Shown: in pieces, positions 10,660-21,684 of the stretch
Layout: each line of letters begins with the position of its first letter
How positions within the stretch are numbered: the stretch's first letter is position 1
NCBI RefSeq assembly: GCF_000003855.2
Contig: NW_003101665.1
Coordinates: forward strand, 1,190,013 to 1,254,012
Source of the DNA: Blastomyces gilchristii SLH14081
Taxonomy: Eukaryota > Ascomycota > Eurotiomycetes > Onygenales > Ajellomycetaceae
DNA: 64,000 nt
Reading direction: 5' to 3'
Notes under the pieces: model-generated
The model's input: only the letters and a program-made list of their open reading frames with translations
The model's database searches: none
Told to the model about the DNA's origin: nothing
Position numbers and translations under genes: made by a program

Positions 10660-13600
10660 CCCAGCAGATCCTTTGCTCTTTACCTCGCTACGTACGCTGG
10701 GGAAAAATTATCCATCGTTCCGACGCAAACATTGAAGCTATTCGCAGAATGCATTGTGGCAGCAATCGATGGAAATACGTCGCTGCCAGGGGCATGGCAT
10801 GGGACTTTGATCATTGCCATTGACAGCTTTTCTAAGACTTCCTCTGTTGTTGTGACGACAATAGTCGTTATCTTGCTGTGCAAATAGTCGGAAGCATTAG
10901 AAGAGAGTTGCTTAGACCAAATGAAAGCACTAGAAGTAGTATTAGATGGAGATGCAGTTTGCAGTTAAGTATCCTTTATCATAAATAATTATAGATAGCC
11001 CGGTACGCCCTCCAGAAGGCCAGCAGTAACGTAGAGGTAGATAGATAGTTAGGTATTCCTATTAGGCGCGTAGGGAGGCAGGTAAGTATAAGTATATAGG
11101 GCCATAGCGGTTGGGGTATATGTCCCCGGCGGGCTTCTGTCTGGCTGCTTTTGTTTTTTTTTTAGGTGGAGGGTCCTGTTCGAAGAAAAGGAAGAAGATG
11201 ATGAAGAAGAAGTAGAAGAAGAAGAAGAAGAAAAGGAAGACCGGGGCTGGGGGGTTCTTGAAGCTATATTTATCGACATTGGCATTCGGTTGAATGTCTT
11301 TTGGGGCGTTGTTAGAGTCACCACCCGCAAACCATGCCCCCGATGACAGTCAACTATTAGTTAGTTATTATTTTCTCTGTGAAGAAGTGAAGAAGGGTTC
11401 AAGTGAGTTGCTTTTGTATAGTTATAGTTGAGAGGGGTGTGATACTTGCTGCACCTATTCTTGCTCTATGCCATCATAGCATACCGTGAATATTCCAGTA
11501 TTTTTATGTGCTTCACATATATTATATATTTCATCCCTCCTGCATCCTTGTTCCTTACACGGGTAACTGTTTAAATGTTCCAGGTAACTACATCATCCCA
11601 ATCAGCCAGCACACTACGGAGTAACTATGAGGAGGAGTGGATAAAGCTGGGACTGTGTCTGGCTGGGGCTGTGGTATAGCTCTTCTCATTGAAGATCTGG
11701 GGATCTCTATCCTAAGAGAGTCTCTATACTTGAGAGAACTTCTATATCTGGAAGATCTCCATATCTGGGAATCTACTCTATATTCAGAAGACTCTACGGA
11801 GTATACTCAGAGAGTTTCTATAACCTACCTGATAGTTAACTAGTGGTAATATACTACTAACTATATTGGAATTAGTCGAGTAACTAACTAGTTACTCTGT
11901 AACTACTGTTGTGTATTAAATAGAATTAAGAAATGTCACTCACTACAGTAGGCTTTGCTGCTATATGGGGGAGGGGGTTGGTTTGGTCTTTCTGGGGTCA
12001 GCTGCAGGCCAGGCCTTGTGGATGATCAGGTCTATGTGCTATCCCCATTGCCTACTAACTATCATTAATTACGTGCATCGTGATGGATGCAAGTCAGGCG
12101 GATTTCTTTTGCATCTGAACAAGGCGAAGGCGAAGGAAGTCAGCGATCAAGCCATAACATACGCTATTATTGCCGGAATAAATTTTGTTGTTTGTTCGTT
12201 CCCTTCTTTTTTTCCTTCCATCTTTTGCTGCTCTAGTTAACTAACTACTTAACTAGTTACCCGTTACCTTTCTTTCTTTTTGTCTCTCTCTTTTGTCTCT
12301 CCCTCCCTCCCTCTACATCATCCTACCTTCTTTTTCTCTTCTTCTTCTTCTTCTTTCAAATCTACGGGCTGCGTGGTGTGTAGACCAAAATAGTTCTTAG
12401 CTTCTTTTTCCCACATCCTATCCTCCCTCTTCTCTCCTCCTCACAACATCGAAAGAATGGCCCTTTGTAGTTAGTTATAACACCATCCAGGTACGGCTAC
12501 CCTGCCCAGAGGTACGTACTAAAGTTACCAGAAATTGCCGAACCTATCAACTTGCATCTACTCCTTGCTAGCTATGCCTCATTAACTATTCCCAATCCCG
12601 ATTTTTGTCCGGTCCTCCAAAAAGCTTCACTTTTTATTTTATTTGTCTGGTCACTTTCCCATTTTCCCTCTCTCCTCTCCTCTCCCGAGCTCCCTCCCTC
12701 CCTTGCCGATTTTCTCTACCACTCCTCCCTCCCTCACTCACGCCTGGGAGAATTTGTATATCAAACGAACCACGGCAAACCCTTCTTCCTCCAGTGATTC
12801 ATCATCTGTTCATGGATCATTTCTAAGGCAACTCAACTCCCTTGCTTCCCCCCTCCCCTCAAAGCAGAACATACGCCCTCCTACATGGATAATATATATA
12901 TCCGACTTAACTCCAGCAGGCGTCCCACGTTTGCCTTATAAACCACTTCTTCAGCAGTGGCAGGCAGAGCGTCCTTCTTTATTAATTATAACTTATCACT
13001 TACATCCATCCACAGGACCCAGCAGCACACTTCTATGCCCTCTGTTTTCCCCCCCTTTTGACCAGCAGCTATACAACCTACTGACTTGACTTGAGCGGCA
13101 ACAGGAGAGCATGAAAAGCCTATTGAGAGGAGCCACTTGTGATGAATGGCGTTTTCTTTTCCCCTTTCTGAACACAGGTTTTTCAGAGAATATATCAATC
13201 CCCTCTCCCTACTATAATAATACTTATGAGACTTGTCTACAAACAGCAAACAGCAGGAAAGCAACTCAGCCATCCTTCGTCCACCCTCTGCCCTTTCTTC
13301 TGTTATTTCTTCCAATCATGTTGACCTGTCTACTCTACCAGTCTATCATTTGAGACAATCTTCTTCTTCTACTTTTTTTTTCCCTCCGTTCTGTTTATTT
13401 TTATTTCCTCCTAGCCGATTAGAGAGAAAAATTACTGACCACAGTATCCTTACTAACGAAACACACACAACCAGACGGAGAGAGAAATTCCCACAGAATA
13501 GGCGAAAAATATACAGTGTGGGTAACAATATCGATGCACAGCGTGCAGGGCACTAATCAGGACTAGAAGAAGGCTAAAGCACAGCACCACCGCACCCACC

Positions 13601-13804
13601 TAGGTAGGGTAGGTAGAGTAGTGGGGGAGAAGGGAAGGGAAGGAAGGGAAGGCAGGCGCGGGGGCCAGGGGGGGTTAAGCAGCTAACTTGAACCCGGACT
13701 GCGCTTATACCTTCTCCCCCAGGCCACACCCGTCCGTCTACCTCTTTTTATTTCCTTTTTCCCTTTTATTTTCTACTCCATTTTCCTTTTCTTCTCCGCG
13801 GCCA

Positions 13805-13806
<2 letters not shown>

Positions 13807-13852
<46 letters not shown>
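13807..13852. repeat. (AT)n microsatellite
   Basis: About 23 uninterrupted AT units in the spacer upstream of SET3. Open frames crossing it on both strands encode only alternating Ile-Tyr. Confidence 0.9.
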
Positions 13853-13853
<1 letters not shown>

Positions 13854-15885
13854 CGATGATTGATTGTGGATATATGACATGGCCAGACAGTCGAGCGTTA
13901 TTATTATGTGACGATGGAGCCGGCATTCTCTGATGTAGCCCGCCGGAGCCTGGGTGACGCCTGCGCCTGGAGAGAAGGTTCTCTACGACTGCATACCACC
14001 TTTTTAAATATTTTTTAAAAATATTTTTCTTCCTTCTTCAGGCTCCAACAGCAGCGGCAGCAGCAGCAAGGAGAGAGAAGAACAGCATGGGGCCTCCTAC
14101 ACAAATGGACGACATGGGGCCGTGGACCCTACCATACCTGGACAAGAAAAGACGTGCACATGTTACACTGACACGGGCGAGAGAGAGAAGACCAGAAGAA
14201 GAATAATGATGTGTTCGAGGCCCATGCAGATCCTTCCAGCGGGTTTTCTTCCCCCTCCTCGCCTTCCTTACTCATATCAGCAAAATCAGCACCACCAACA
14301 GCCGAGACCGGAGACGGGAGAAAACGTAACAAAGAGCCTCCCTCCATCCCTCCCTCATTTTCTTTCTATCTATTCACCCGAGAGGGAAGGGGGGGGGGGG
14401 GGGGGCAGGCCTCTCTCTGCATATGGGCAAGGGGGGGCAAAAAAACACAAGCTTCCTCAGGAGCCTGTTTACTAATAGGTAATAGATGAACACTAACATA
14501 CAAGGTTGTCTTTCCAGCAGCAGGAGATCTTGCATTCCTATGCGGGGCTGATTTTATCTTATCTGCGTTATGTCATCCGCTTTCTCTGCCCTCGACTTGG
14601 ACATTGATGTTGCTTCCTGTTCCATCTCCCCGTGTATTATTATTTATGTATTGTTGTTCCAAGGTTTGTCTGTGCTGAACAGAGTGAGATGAAAACGCCA
14701 AGACCGGACTAACCCAAGGAGGACTAGTGAATGGAGCCTCGGGGCCAGAGCCTCCGCCGCATCGGGACTAGCGCAGGCATTGCCCTTTTAGGCGACTCGT
14801 TCTTGTCTCTTTCCAAGAACCAAAGACCAAACCAGACCAGACAAACGAACCAAACGAACCAAACCAAACCAAACTCCTCTCTCTCTTCTTCTATTTCTTC
14901 TCTTCCTCCTCTATTTCCTATTTCTTCCCATTCCCACCCATTGATCCATGGCTCACTCTTCGTCCTCCACTCTCTCCCCTTTCCCCTTTCCCTCTTTTTC
15001 TTCTTTTTCTTCTTTTTCTTCCTAATTCTTCCTAATTCTTACTTATTACTAACTACCTAATTCCCTTTATTATCCAACAACTCCCTCTTATCGCTCTTCC
15101 TGTCTTCCCGTCTTCCTCCGTCGTCTCTTCCTCGTCTTCTCCTCAACTCCCGCCCTTCGATCGCCAAAATCCCACTTCTTCCTCCTCCACCAGCATATCC
15201 ATCATTGAATCATCTCGCCATCTCGCCATCTCACCATCCTGCCATCCCATCCTCGATTCCTCGATTCATCGATTCCTACTAAATGCGCGCGATCTTCTCC
15301 CTCCCTCCTCCCCTGCTCCTCCAGTCGCCTCCGTTCCTAACTTACCCGTCAAAAACGTGGCCTCCTCTTGACATCCTGCGACCGCTATCCCACGCCTAGC
15401 AAGTCTTCTCGAGATCCTTGTCTACCGCGAATCCACCCTCTTCACTCGCATATTTTCATCACAAATATCATCGAAAATCCATCGCAAAGTCGTCGTGTTT
15501 CATCGCTTGTGGCCACCCAAAAAGTCATTATTCAACAAGAACGATTTTCCCCCTCCTCTTAACTTCTCCTACGTGTGGTTGGATTTGCCTTCTCCATCTC
15601 GTCTGATCTCCTCGAAATAGACCTCCTTTCGCTTCAGCCATTCTGTCGCGTGGTGTAACGGTCCTGGTTGATGACTTGGTTCGTCAATCGGAACCAACAC
15701 ACCAACTGGAAAAATTTGCGCGTGTGGCTCTGGAAGCAAAGGACACCATTTTCGTTCCACCACCAGAACCAACTCCTCCTCCTCCTCCTCCCCATCAGAA
15801 TTCCATCACCCAGCCACCTCGTCCGATCGAGGGTTCACCTCTAGAGCGCCAACAACGTGTTCTGGAGGAGGTAAGCTGTCAGATT

Positions 15886-18800
15886 ATGACAGATACCTCC
15901 TCTCTCGCAGCCACGCATCTGCCAGCGAACTCCCACTCGGTCACCGTTCAGCCGCTTCCCTCTCCTATTGTTCCTTCTCCGGTTCCAAATGGTAACAGTA
16001 ACGCCGTTGCGCAGCAGTCTGTCCATGATGACGAAGACGAGCCTTATACCATCAAATGCATCTGTTCCTTCGAGGACGATGATGGCCACACCGTATTCTG
16101 CGAACGTTGTGAAACCTGGCAACACATCTTATGCTACTACGACGGCGAAGATGTCCCTGAAGTCCACAACTGTGCAGATTGCGAACCGAGACCCCTAAAT
16201 TCAAAGCTCGCCACAGAGCTACAGAGAAGGCGCAGAGAGGAGCAGAGCGATGGCGGTGACCGGAAAAGCAAGCGATCCGGCTCCAAATCCCATAGGAAGA
16301 AGGTAGCCGCGAAGGATAATAACAGTAACAATTCAACAGGGACCCTTCCGTCCGGTGGTAGCGGCGATCAGACGAACGGCTGGTCCTCCCACGAGAGGGG
16401 CTTTCCCCCCGCAAAGAAATCAAAGACCAGTCATCGCTCGTCGAACTCGATAAACTCGCTCACGGGCCTTGCTCCTTCAGTTGGTTCCGACAGTCGAAAG
16501 CGAGCAACATCTGCGTCGGCTATGAGCCCTACCAAGGCCTCCCTCATCCCTAATATCCCCCTCTACTCCCAGGAGTTCCTCCATCTGTACGATCATGACC
16601 AGGCGAACGTGGATATTCCCAGCAATCTATTCGATAACCTGCAACTAGCAACCGACTTTTCTTCCTGGTTACAAGATCCTGCCCGTCTTGCCCGCGATGC
16701 CAATGGTCGCTCTCCTAAAGAAGTCTTTACATATTTAAATCGTCCACTCGACCCTGCGCAGTGGCCAGTCCTCTCCAAACAAGTTGTTACAGACACCAGT
16801 GTTGAATACGATGGACGGCATCCTACATGGCGGTTTCTGACTGTGGAAAATGATGTTCACAAGGATGAGATCATTGGAGAGGTGAAGGGCAAAGTAGGTC
16901 ATTTCCGCGATTATTGCGTCGATCCGAATAATCGATGGCATGAGTTCCATCATCCCTTGCCCTTCGTATTCTTCCACCCTCAGCTTCCGATATATATCGA
17001 CAGTCGCAAAGAAGGCTCCCAGCTACGCTATGTTCGCCGATCATGTCACCCAAACGTCACCATGAAGACCGTCATCACGAATAACATTGAATATCATTTC
17101 TGCCTTGTGGCGAACCAGGATATTACTGCCAAGTCAGAAATAACAACCTCCTGGTACCTTGACCCGCAAATGTTTCCTTCCAACAACGGCTTTGTTAAGC
17201 AGGAAGGATCCAATGATGGCATCTCTGATGACTGGCCGATCTCAATAAGCAAAGTTCTAGCCAATTTCGGTGGCTGTGCGTGTGATTCTTCACGATCCTG
17301 TCGCCTGGCGAAAGTCGACTGTCGACGACCTCCGAAGAGTGCTGACACAGCCTCGAAACAGGTAAATGGGAGGCGGAAAAAGAGCAAGGCTAAAAATGCG
17401 ATCTCGCCCGTCAACACGGGCCTAGCTAATAATAGTCGAGCTGCAAGCGAAGCCGTCAAGGCCCAAGTGGATGACGATCAAGGGGGGAGCCGATCAAGGT
17501 CAACATCCAATCGCCCTCGAAGTCGAGATCTAACACCCACAGCACATAGTCCCTCAGTCTCGGACCCATTGGCCTCGATGTCTGGGGAGCTTTCTGCGCG
17601 CGAGAAACGGAAGATTGCCGCAGCTGAGAAGAAGTTCGAGCAGCTTGAACATGAGCAGCAACAGCCTCAGAAGAAGAAAAAGCGGTCTAGTGGTACCTCT
17701 GTTACGGGTACCAGTAATACTGCTACTACTGCCATCGGCGTAAGTTCCTGTAGTCTCTTTGCGAAAGTGGTAACAACCGAACCTAATTATTCTAAGCAGG
17801 CCTCACAGACCAACGCTAAACCTCTACGCATCGACACCACAAGTGCTCGTCGATCTTCCAATTCTCCTCGGAAACGCTCGCCTGCGTCCGTTACACCAGG
17901 CCCAAAGCCGCAATCTTCGCAAAAGAAGGCGTCGAGATCAACACCCATTGTCGCCTCCCCTCTTCGCCGCCCAGATTACGTCGACTCTGAAATGCAAACC
18001 GAGCCGGACGAGAATGATCCGGACTTCGTCCCGCCAAAGCCTCCACGGCGATCTGGCTTCGTTCCGTTGACAACACGACTTCTAAAACGGTGTCATGAGG
18101 ATAGGGTTCGGCTTCAGCAAATTGGAAATCGTATCAATGCGTCGCCAGTTTACAGTAGTGACATTGCCACGCCTTCGATACCAGATTCCCAGCACGCCAT
18201 CCTCAGCTCGCCGCTAAGTCGTCGCGAAGATGTCGACATGAAGGACACAGATACACCGATGACGCCACCTAAGATTTCCCAACATACTACCACGACCACT
18301 ATCCCACCGTCACCTGGCACATCAGCCGCATTGTCTTCCTTAAATATATCCTCAGACACTTCCCCTCAAAAACCGCCTCACCCATTACCATCAACCGTCG
18401 CGCATAATTTCCCAATGCCGCGCAAACCTCCTGACAGAGCATGCAGAGCTGACCTGCGAGTTCAATTACCTCCTGCACCTCCTCCTTTCACCACCCCCTC
18501 ATCAACACCTAACTCGATGATGACAACTCCTACACATCCCACCACCTCTACAAGCACATACAAAGATAAACCCAACTCCTCAACACCAATACTCCCAACG
18601 CAATCACCACACTCATTCCCTATCAAATCTTCACCCACCAACGCAACTACTACCACTCCTACAGCCGCCCAACATCCTATGCCTACAATAACGCCACCCT
18701 CGAGCGCCATCGCCCCTAGCCCTGTGAAGAAAAAACTTAGCTTAGGTGATTACATGAGCCGGCGCGGTACCTTAACGGCAACTACGCCACCGATTGAGAA

Positions 18801-19209
18801 ACCGCAGCCGCCTCTGTTTTCCGCAGGTCAGAGTCAGAGCCCGTCGACGCCACTGCAACAGCAGGGAGCTAATAGCCAGGGCCAATGTCAGAACTCAATG
18901 GATAAAGATACATATAAAGTTATGGCTTCGGTGGATGGACGGGGGAACTTGGCTGGTGGTTCTGACAGTAGTAGTAGTGATACGACGGTAGCTCAGGATG
19001 TAGTTATGCAGGATGCTGGTGCGAATACTTCGTCTGCGCCTTCTGCTGGTGTCGCCATGCTAGGGTTACCATCGTGGCCTCTAGCTGCTTCCCCCTCTAC
19101 ATCCGTCGCTACTGAGTCGCAAGGTGGGAGTAATGGATATAATAACAATGGTGTTGGTCCTGGTTCTGGTGAATCACGGGATCCAAGGTTGCAGCATCAT
19201 TCGAGATAA
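15886..19209 (+). CDS. set3: Set3-type PHD finger and SET domain protein
   Basis: Scaffold-type chromatin regulator, the likely core of a Set3C histone deacetylase complex. Model: exons 15886-17739 and 17800-19209, 1087 aa. A PHD finger lies at residues about 55-103 (CICSFEDDDGHTVFCERCE, WQH, then NCADC), the reader of methylated H3K4 in this family. A SET domain lies at about 300-425 with RYVRRSCHPNVTMK, where active enzymes carry NHSCxPN; Set3/MLL5 relatives are considered inactive as methyltransferases. A Cys-rich patch (GGCACDSSRSCRL) follows. The rest is a long Ser/Thr/Pro-rich, presumably disordered tail. The start is the first in-frame ATG (MTDTSSLAAT). The frame stays open 279 nt further upstream without an ATG, so an upstream coding exon cannot be excluded. 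The 60-nt intron is a multiple of three and stop-free. Confidence 0.88.
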   Translation: MTDTSSLAATHLPANSHSVTVQPLPSPIVPSPVPNGNSNAVAQQSVHDDEDEPYTIKCICSFEDDDGHTVFCERCETWQHILCYYDGEDVPEVHNCADCEPRPLNSKLATELQRRRREEQSDGGDRKSKRSGSKSHRKKVAAKDNNSNNSTGTLPSGGSGDQTNGWSSHERGFPPAKKSKTSHRSSNSINSLTGLAPSVGSDSRKRATSASAMSPTKASLIPNIPLYSQEFLHLYDHDQANVDIPSNLFDNLQLATDFSSWLQDPARLARDANGRSPKEVFTYLNRPLDPAQWPVLSKQVVTDTSVEYDGRHPTWRFLTVENDVHKDEIIGEVKGKVGHFRDYCVDPNNRWHEFHHPLPFVFFHPQLPIYIDSRKEGSQLRYVRRSCHPNVTMKTVITNNIEYHFCLVANQDITAKSEITTSWYLDPQMFPSNNGFVKQEGSNDGISDDWPISISKVLANFGGCACDSSRSCRLAKVDCRRPPKSADTASKQVNGRRKKSKAKNAISPVNTGLANNSRAASEAVKAQVDDDQGGSRSRSTSNRPRSRDLTPTAHSPSVSDPLASMSGELSAREKRKIAAAEKKFEQLEHEQQQPQKKKKRSSGTSVTGTSNTATTAIGVSSCSLFAKVVTTEPNYSKQASQTNAKPLRIDTTSARRSSNSPRKRSPASVTPGPKPQSSQKKASRSTPIVASPLRRPDYVDSEMQTEPDENDPDFVPPKPPRRSGFVPLTTRLLKRCHEDRVRLQQIGNRINASPVYSSDIATPSIPDSQHAILSSPLSRREDVDMKDTDTPMTPPKISQHTTTTTIPPSPGTSAALSSLNISSDTSPQKPPHPLPSTVAHNFPMPRKPPDRACRADLRVQLPPAPPPFTTPSSTPNSMMTTPTHPTTSTSTYKDKPNSSTPILPTQSPHSFPIKSSPTNATTTTPTAAQHPMPTITPPSSAIAPSPVKKKLSLGDYMSRRGTLTATTPPIEKPQPPLFSAGQSQSPSTPLQQQGANSQGQCQNSMDKDTYKVMASVDGRGNLAGGSDSSSSDTTVAQDVVMQDAGANTSSAPSAGVAMLGLPSWPLAASPSTSVATESQGGSNGYNNNGVGPGSGESRDPRLQHHSR

Positions 19210-19944
19210 AGTTCATGTTCTTTTGTAATTTTTTCACTTGTATGGTTGTTTCTTTTTTTTATTTCTTCTCAATTCAAATTACTATTATTTTACTTTAACA
19301 TTCTTTATTTTTTATTTTTTTTCGTTTTTAGCCGTCTCCCTTTTGCGTTTCCCTGATGAATGGGTTTTGTAGGGTGTTGGTTGTCTGGGCTTTCATGGTT
19401 TTTGTTGATAGGCACTTTCTTTCTATTCTAGGTATTTTTTTGTGATTTTTTTTTTAAAAAAAAAAAATTACTTTCACCTCTCACTTTCTTAATCTTAGGA
19501 CTGACTACTACATTTCCTTCACTTTGTTAAAGTTGTAGTTATATATGATGTAGCAGCCAAAAAACTCATTCAACCAATCACGATTAGGTGATCTCCAGCT
19601 AATCCTGCTTAGTCATCTCCAACTTCCTCAACTTCAACTCGTCCTTGGTCGAAGCTGTCTTTCATTCAGTTAAGCATCGCAACTCGTTACACGTACACCT
19701 TTTGCTTCTGGCAGATATAGGCGACCAGATATTCCATACAGTTACAACCTACATTTGAGTTGACCCAGAGCGCCCAATTGCAAACTAAAAGGACGAAGTG
19801 TCATTCATACAAACGAGGAAAGGAGGCCAGGCCAGGCCCCTGTACCTACCTAGCTAATCAAAGCTCCATTCAATCCGTCTCGTGCGCCATCACGACGACG
19901 ACCACGACCACGACCAGAAACCACCTCTACAGACAGCAGCAGCA
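19210..19944. promoter_or_regulatory. SET3 3' flank and CDC73 promoter region
   Basis: Tandem spacer of 735 bp between SET3 and CDC73. The first half is T-rich, fitting a 3' UTR and polyadenylation region. A CCAATCA box lies at 19574-19580, about 370 bp before the CDC73 start. No coding frame is supported. Confidence 0.45.
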
Positions 19945-21684
19945 ATGGAAACACAACCAACAGACCCTCACCAACCAGACCCCCTCCTCTCCCTCCGGCG
20001 CGCCCTCTCCTCCTCCTCCTCCACCACCTCCGGCATCACCCCATCCCCGAACCAACCCGTCCTCCTCACCTCCCCTACCCCCACACCCACAAACACAACC
20101 ACAGACCTCACTGTGGCCACCCACCTGCACCTCCCAGCCACATCGCAATGCATCCCGCTCTCAACGCCCACGCGCTTCATCTCCGCCGCCGCAGGCAACA
20201 TCCCCATCGACCTGCGCAGCATCTACTTCGCCTGGCTGAAGCGGGACGTGGCGATTCCGGAGTACATTGCTAGTGCGCAGGCGGTGAATGAGGGGATTGG
20301 GGAGCGGTGGGGGAAAGAGGGGAAGGAGGGGAAGGAGGGGAAGGAGGGGGCGGTGGGCAAGGTGGGCAAGGTGCTGCATTTGGTGTTTGTCGAGCGCCTG
20401 GATCTTATTACGTGGTTGGAGGGCGCGTCGGAGGATAGTGAGTATATTCGGCCGTTGGCGGGAGATGTTGGGGTAGGAGATGCGGGTGTCGGTGCGGCTA
20501 CGCGCGCGGCGGAGGATTCGGCGAAGGTTGCGTCGGGGGCGGCCGGGGGGGTATCGACTATTCCTAGTGCGGGTTCGGGGGCGCAAGGTGCTGGTGCTGG
20601 TGCTGGTGCTGGTGCTGGTGTTGGGGTTGGGGTTGGAGGGAGGCCGGTGCGGAGTGTCGACCCGCGCCTGCAGGAGATTTATAATGGGGAGCGCAAGATG
20701 GGGGATCGGAATAGTGTGCTTAGGGGGATTAAGCCGACGGTGGGGTTATGCTCTCTCTTTCTCTATTTTTTTTTTCTTTTCATATTGGGTGTTGACTCTG
20801 GGGCTGACGCTTTCTTTCTCTTTTTTCAATCCTATTATCAGGACTTCTCCCACGTCCGCAAAACCGCCGAGATGTTCCTAGGCCGCAACCGCTCGCGCCC
20901 AGGCCAACACGCACAAGCAAACATGGCAAAGCCAGGCATGAAACCCACCTCAACATCCCTATCCAACGGCGCGTCCCTAATCAAACAACCGGGACCCCCC
21001 TCCTCCACAAACCCATCCTCCTCCCGGCGTCCAAACCCCATCATCCTCCTCTCCCCCTCCGCCTCCTCCCTCCTGCGCATGTCAAACATCAGATCCTTCC
21101 TCCAGGACGGCATCTACGTGCCACCCGACCACCCAACCCTCGCCACCTCCACCGCCTCCAACCTCCTCCACATCACCCGCACCCTTCAGACCCTCCCGGA
21201 CCCAACCTCCAGCTCCAAACCCTCCTCCACCCCCGCCTCCACCCCCGGCGTCTCCGGCCTCCACAACAACCGCAAACCCACCCGCTTCATCCTCGTCGAC
21301 AGCACCGCCGACTTCAAGCCGGACTACTGGAGCCGCGTCGTCGCCGTCTTCACCACGGGCCAGACGTGGCAGTTCAAATCGTACAAGTGGTCCTCGCCGC
21401 CGGAGCTGTTCAAGCATGCCACGGGCATCTATGTCGGGTGGCGCGGGGAGGATGTGCCGAGGGAAGTTAAGGGGTGGGGCCGCGGCGTGCGCAGTTTTGC
21501 GATCGACCGGTGGGATGAGAAGAGTGCGAATCTGGCTGTTTCTGGGGTGGGGAATGCGGGTGGTGCTGGTGCTGGTGCTGTGGGGGGGCCTAGCGGGCGG
21601 TGGAGGGATAGGGGGGTTGTGGAGGGGGTTTGGATGGCGATTGAGGAGGGGATGAGGGCGAGGGGGTGGGGTGGAGGGAAGTGA
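19945..21684 (+). CDS. cdc73: Cdc73 (parafibromin), Paf1 complex subunit
   Basis: Subunit of the Paf1 complex, which travels with RNA polymerase II and supports elongation and histone modification in the nucleus. Model: exons 19945-20739 and 20842-21684, 545 aa. The N-terminus (DPLLSLRRALSS, later FISAAAGNIPIDLRSIYFAW) matches the fungal Cdc73 N-terminal region. The join gives GIKPT then DFSHVRKTAEMFLGR. The C-terminal Ras-like domain, residues about 330-520, has PIILLSPSASSLLRMSN, SFLQDGIYVPP, FILVDSTADFKPDYWSRVVA and TGQTWQFKSYKW, all diagnostic. Low-complexity inserts include a GKEGKEG block and an AGAGAGAGAGVGVGVGG block encoded by GGTGCT-like repeats. The start ATG (METQPTDPHQPD) was chosen over an ATG 63 nt upstream that adds a His/Asp-rich leader. 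The intron is 102 nt, a multiple of three without stops. Confidence 0.92.
   Translation: METQPTDPHQPDPLLSLRRALSSSSSTTSGITPSPNQPVLLTSPTPTPTNTTTDLTVATHLHLPATSQCIPLSTPTRFISAAAGNIPIDLRSIYFAWLKRDVAIPEYIASAQAVNEGIGERWGKEGKEGKEGKEGAVGKVGKVLHLVFVERLDLITWLEGASEDSEYIRPLAGDVGVGDAGVGAATRAAEDSAKVASGAAGGVSTIPSAGSGAQGAGAGAGAGAGVGVGVGGRPVRSVDPRLQEIYNGERKMGDRNSVLRGIKPTVGLCSLFLYFFFLFILGVDSGADAFFLFFQSYYQDFSHVRKTAEMFLGRNRSRPGQHAQANMAKPGMKPTSTSLSNGASLIKQPGPPSSTNPSSSRRPNPIILLSPSASSLLRMSNIRSFLQDGIYVPPDHPTLATSTASNLLHITRTLQTLPDPTSSSKPSSTPASTPGVSGLHNNRKPTRFILVDSTADFKPDYWSRVVAVFTTGQTWQFKSYKWSSPPELFKHATGIYVGWRGEDVPREVKGWGRGVRSFAIDRWDEKSANLAVSGVGNAGGAGAGAVGGPSGRWRDRGVVEGVWMAIEEGMRARGWGGGK

Larger units (their letters stand above)
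9865..15885. other. Long low-complexity spacer and leader upstream of SET3
   Basis: Six kilobases without a recognisable gene. Contents include A tracts, an (AT)n run, short repeats of TAACTAG type around 11.8-12.3 kb, and a strongly pyrimidine-rich zone at about 12.2-15.6 kb that ends at SET3 and probably includes its promoter and 5' leader. Open frames here (for example 12643-13089) are Ser/Pro/Leu-rich products of CT-rich DNA. A frame from 15607 to 15885 is open, in frame with SET3 and proline-rich, but has no ATG. Confidence 0.5.

Noticed and set aside
12605..13556. Ser/Pro/Leu-rich plus-strand frames up to 148 codons
   Set aside because: All three frames of the same CT-rich DNA are open and similarly biased, as expected for low-complexity leader sequence.
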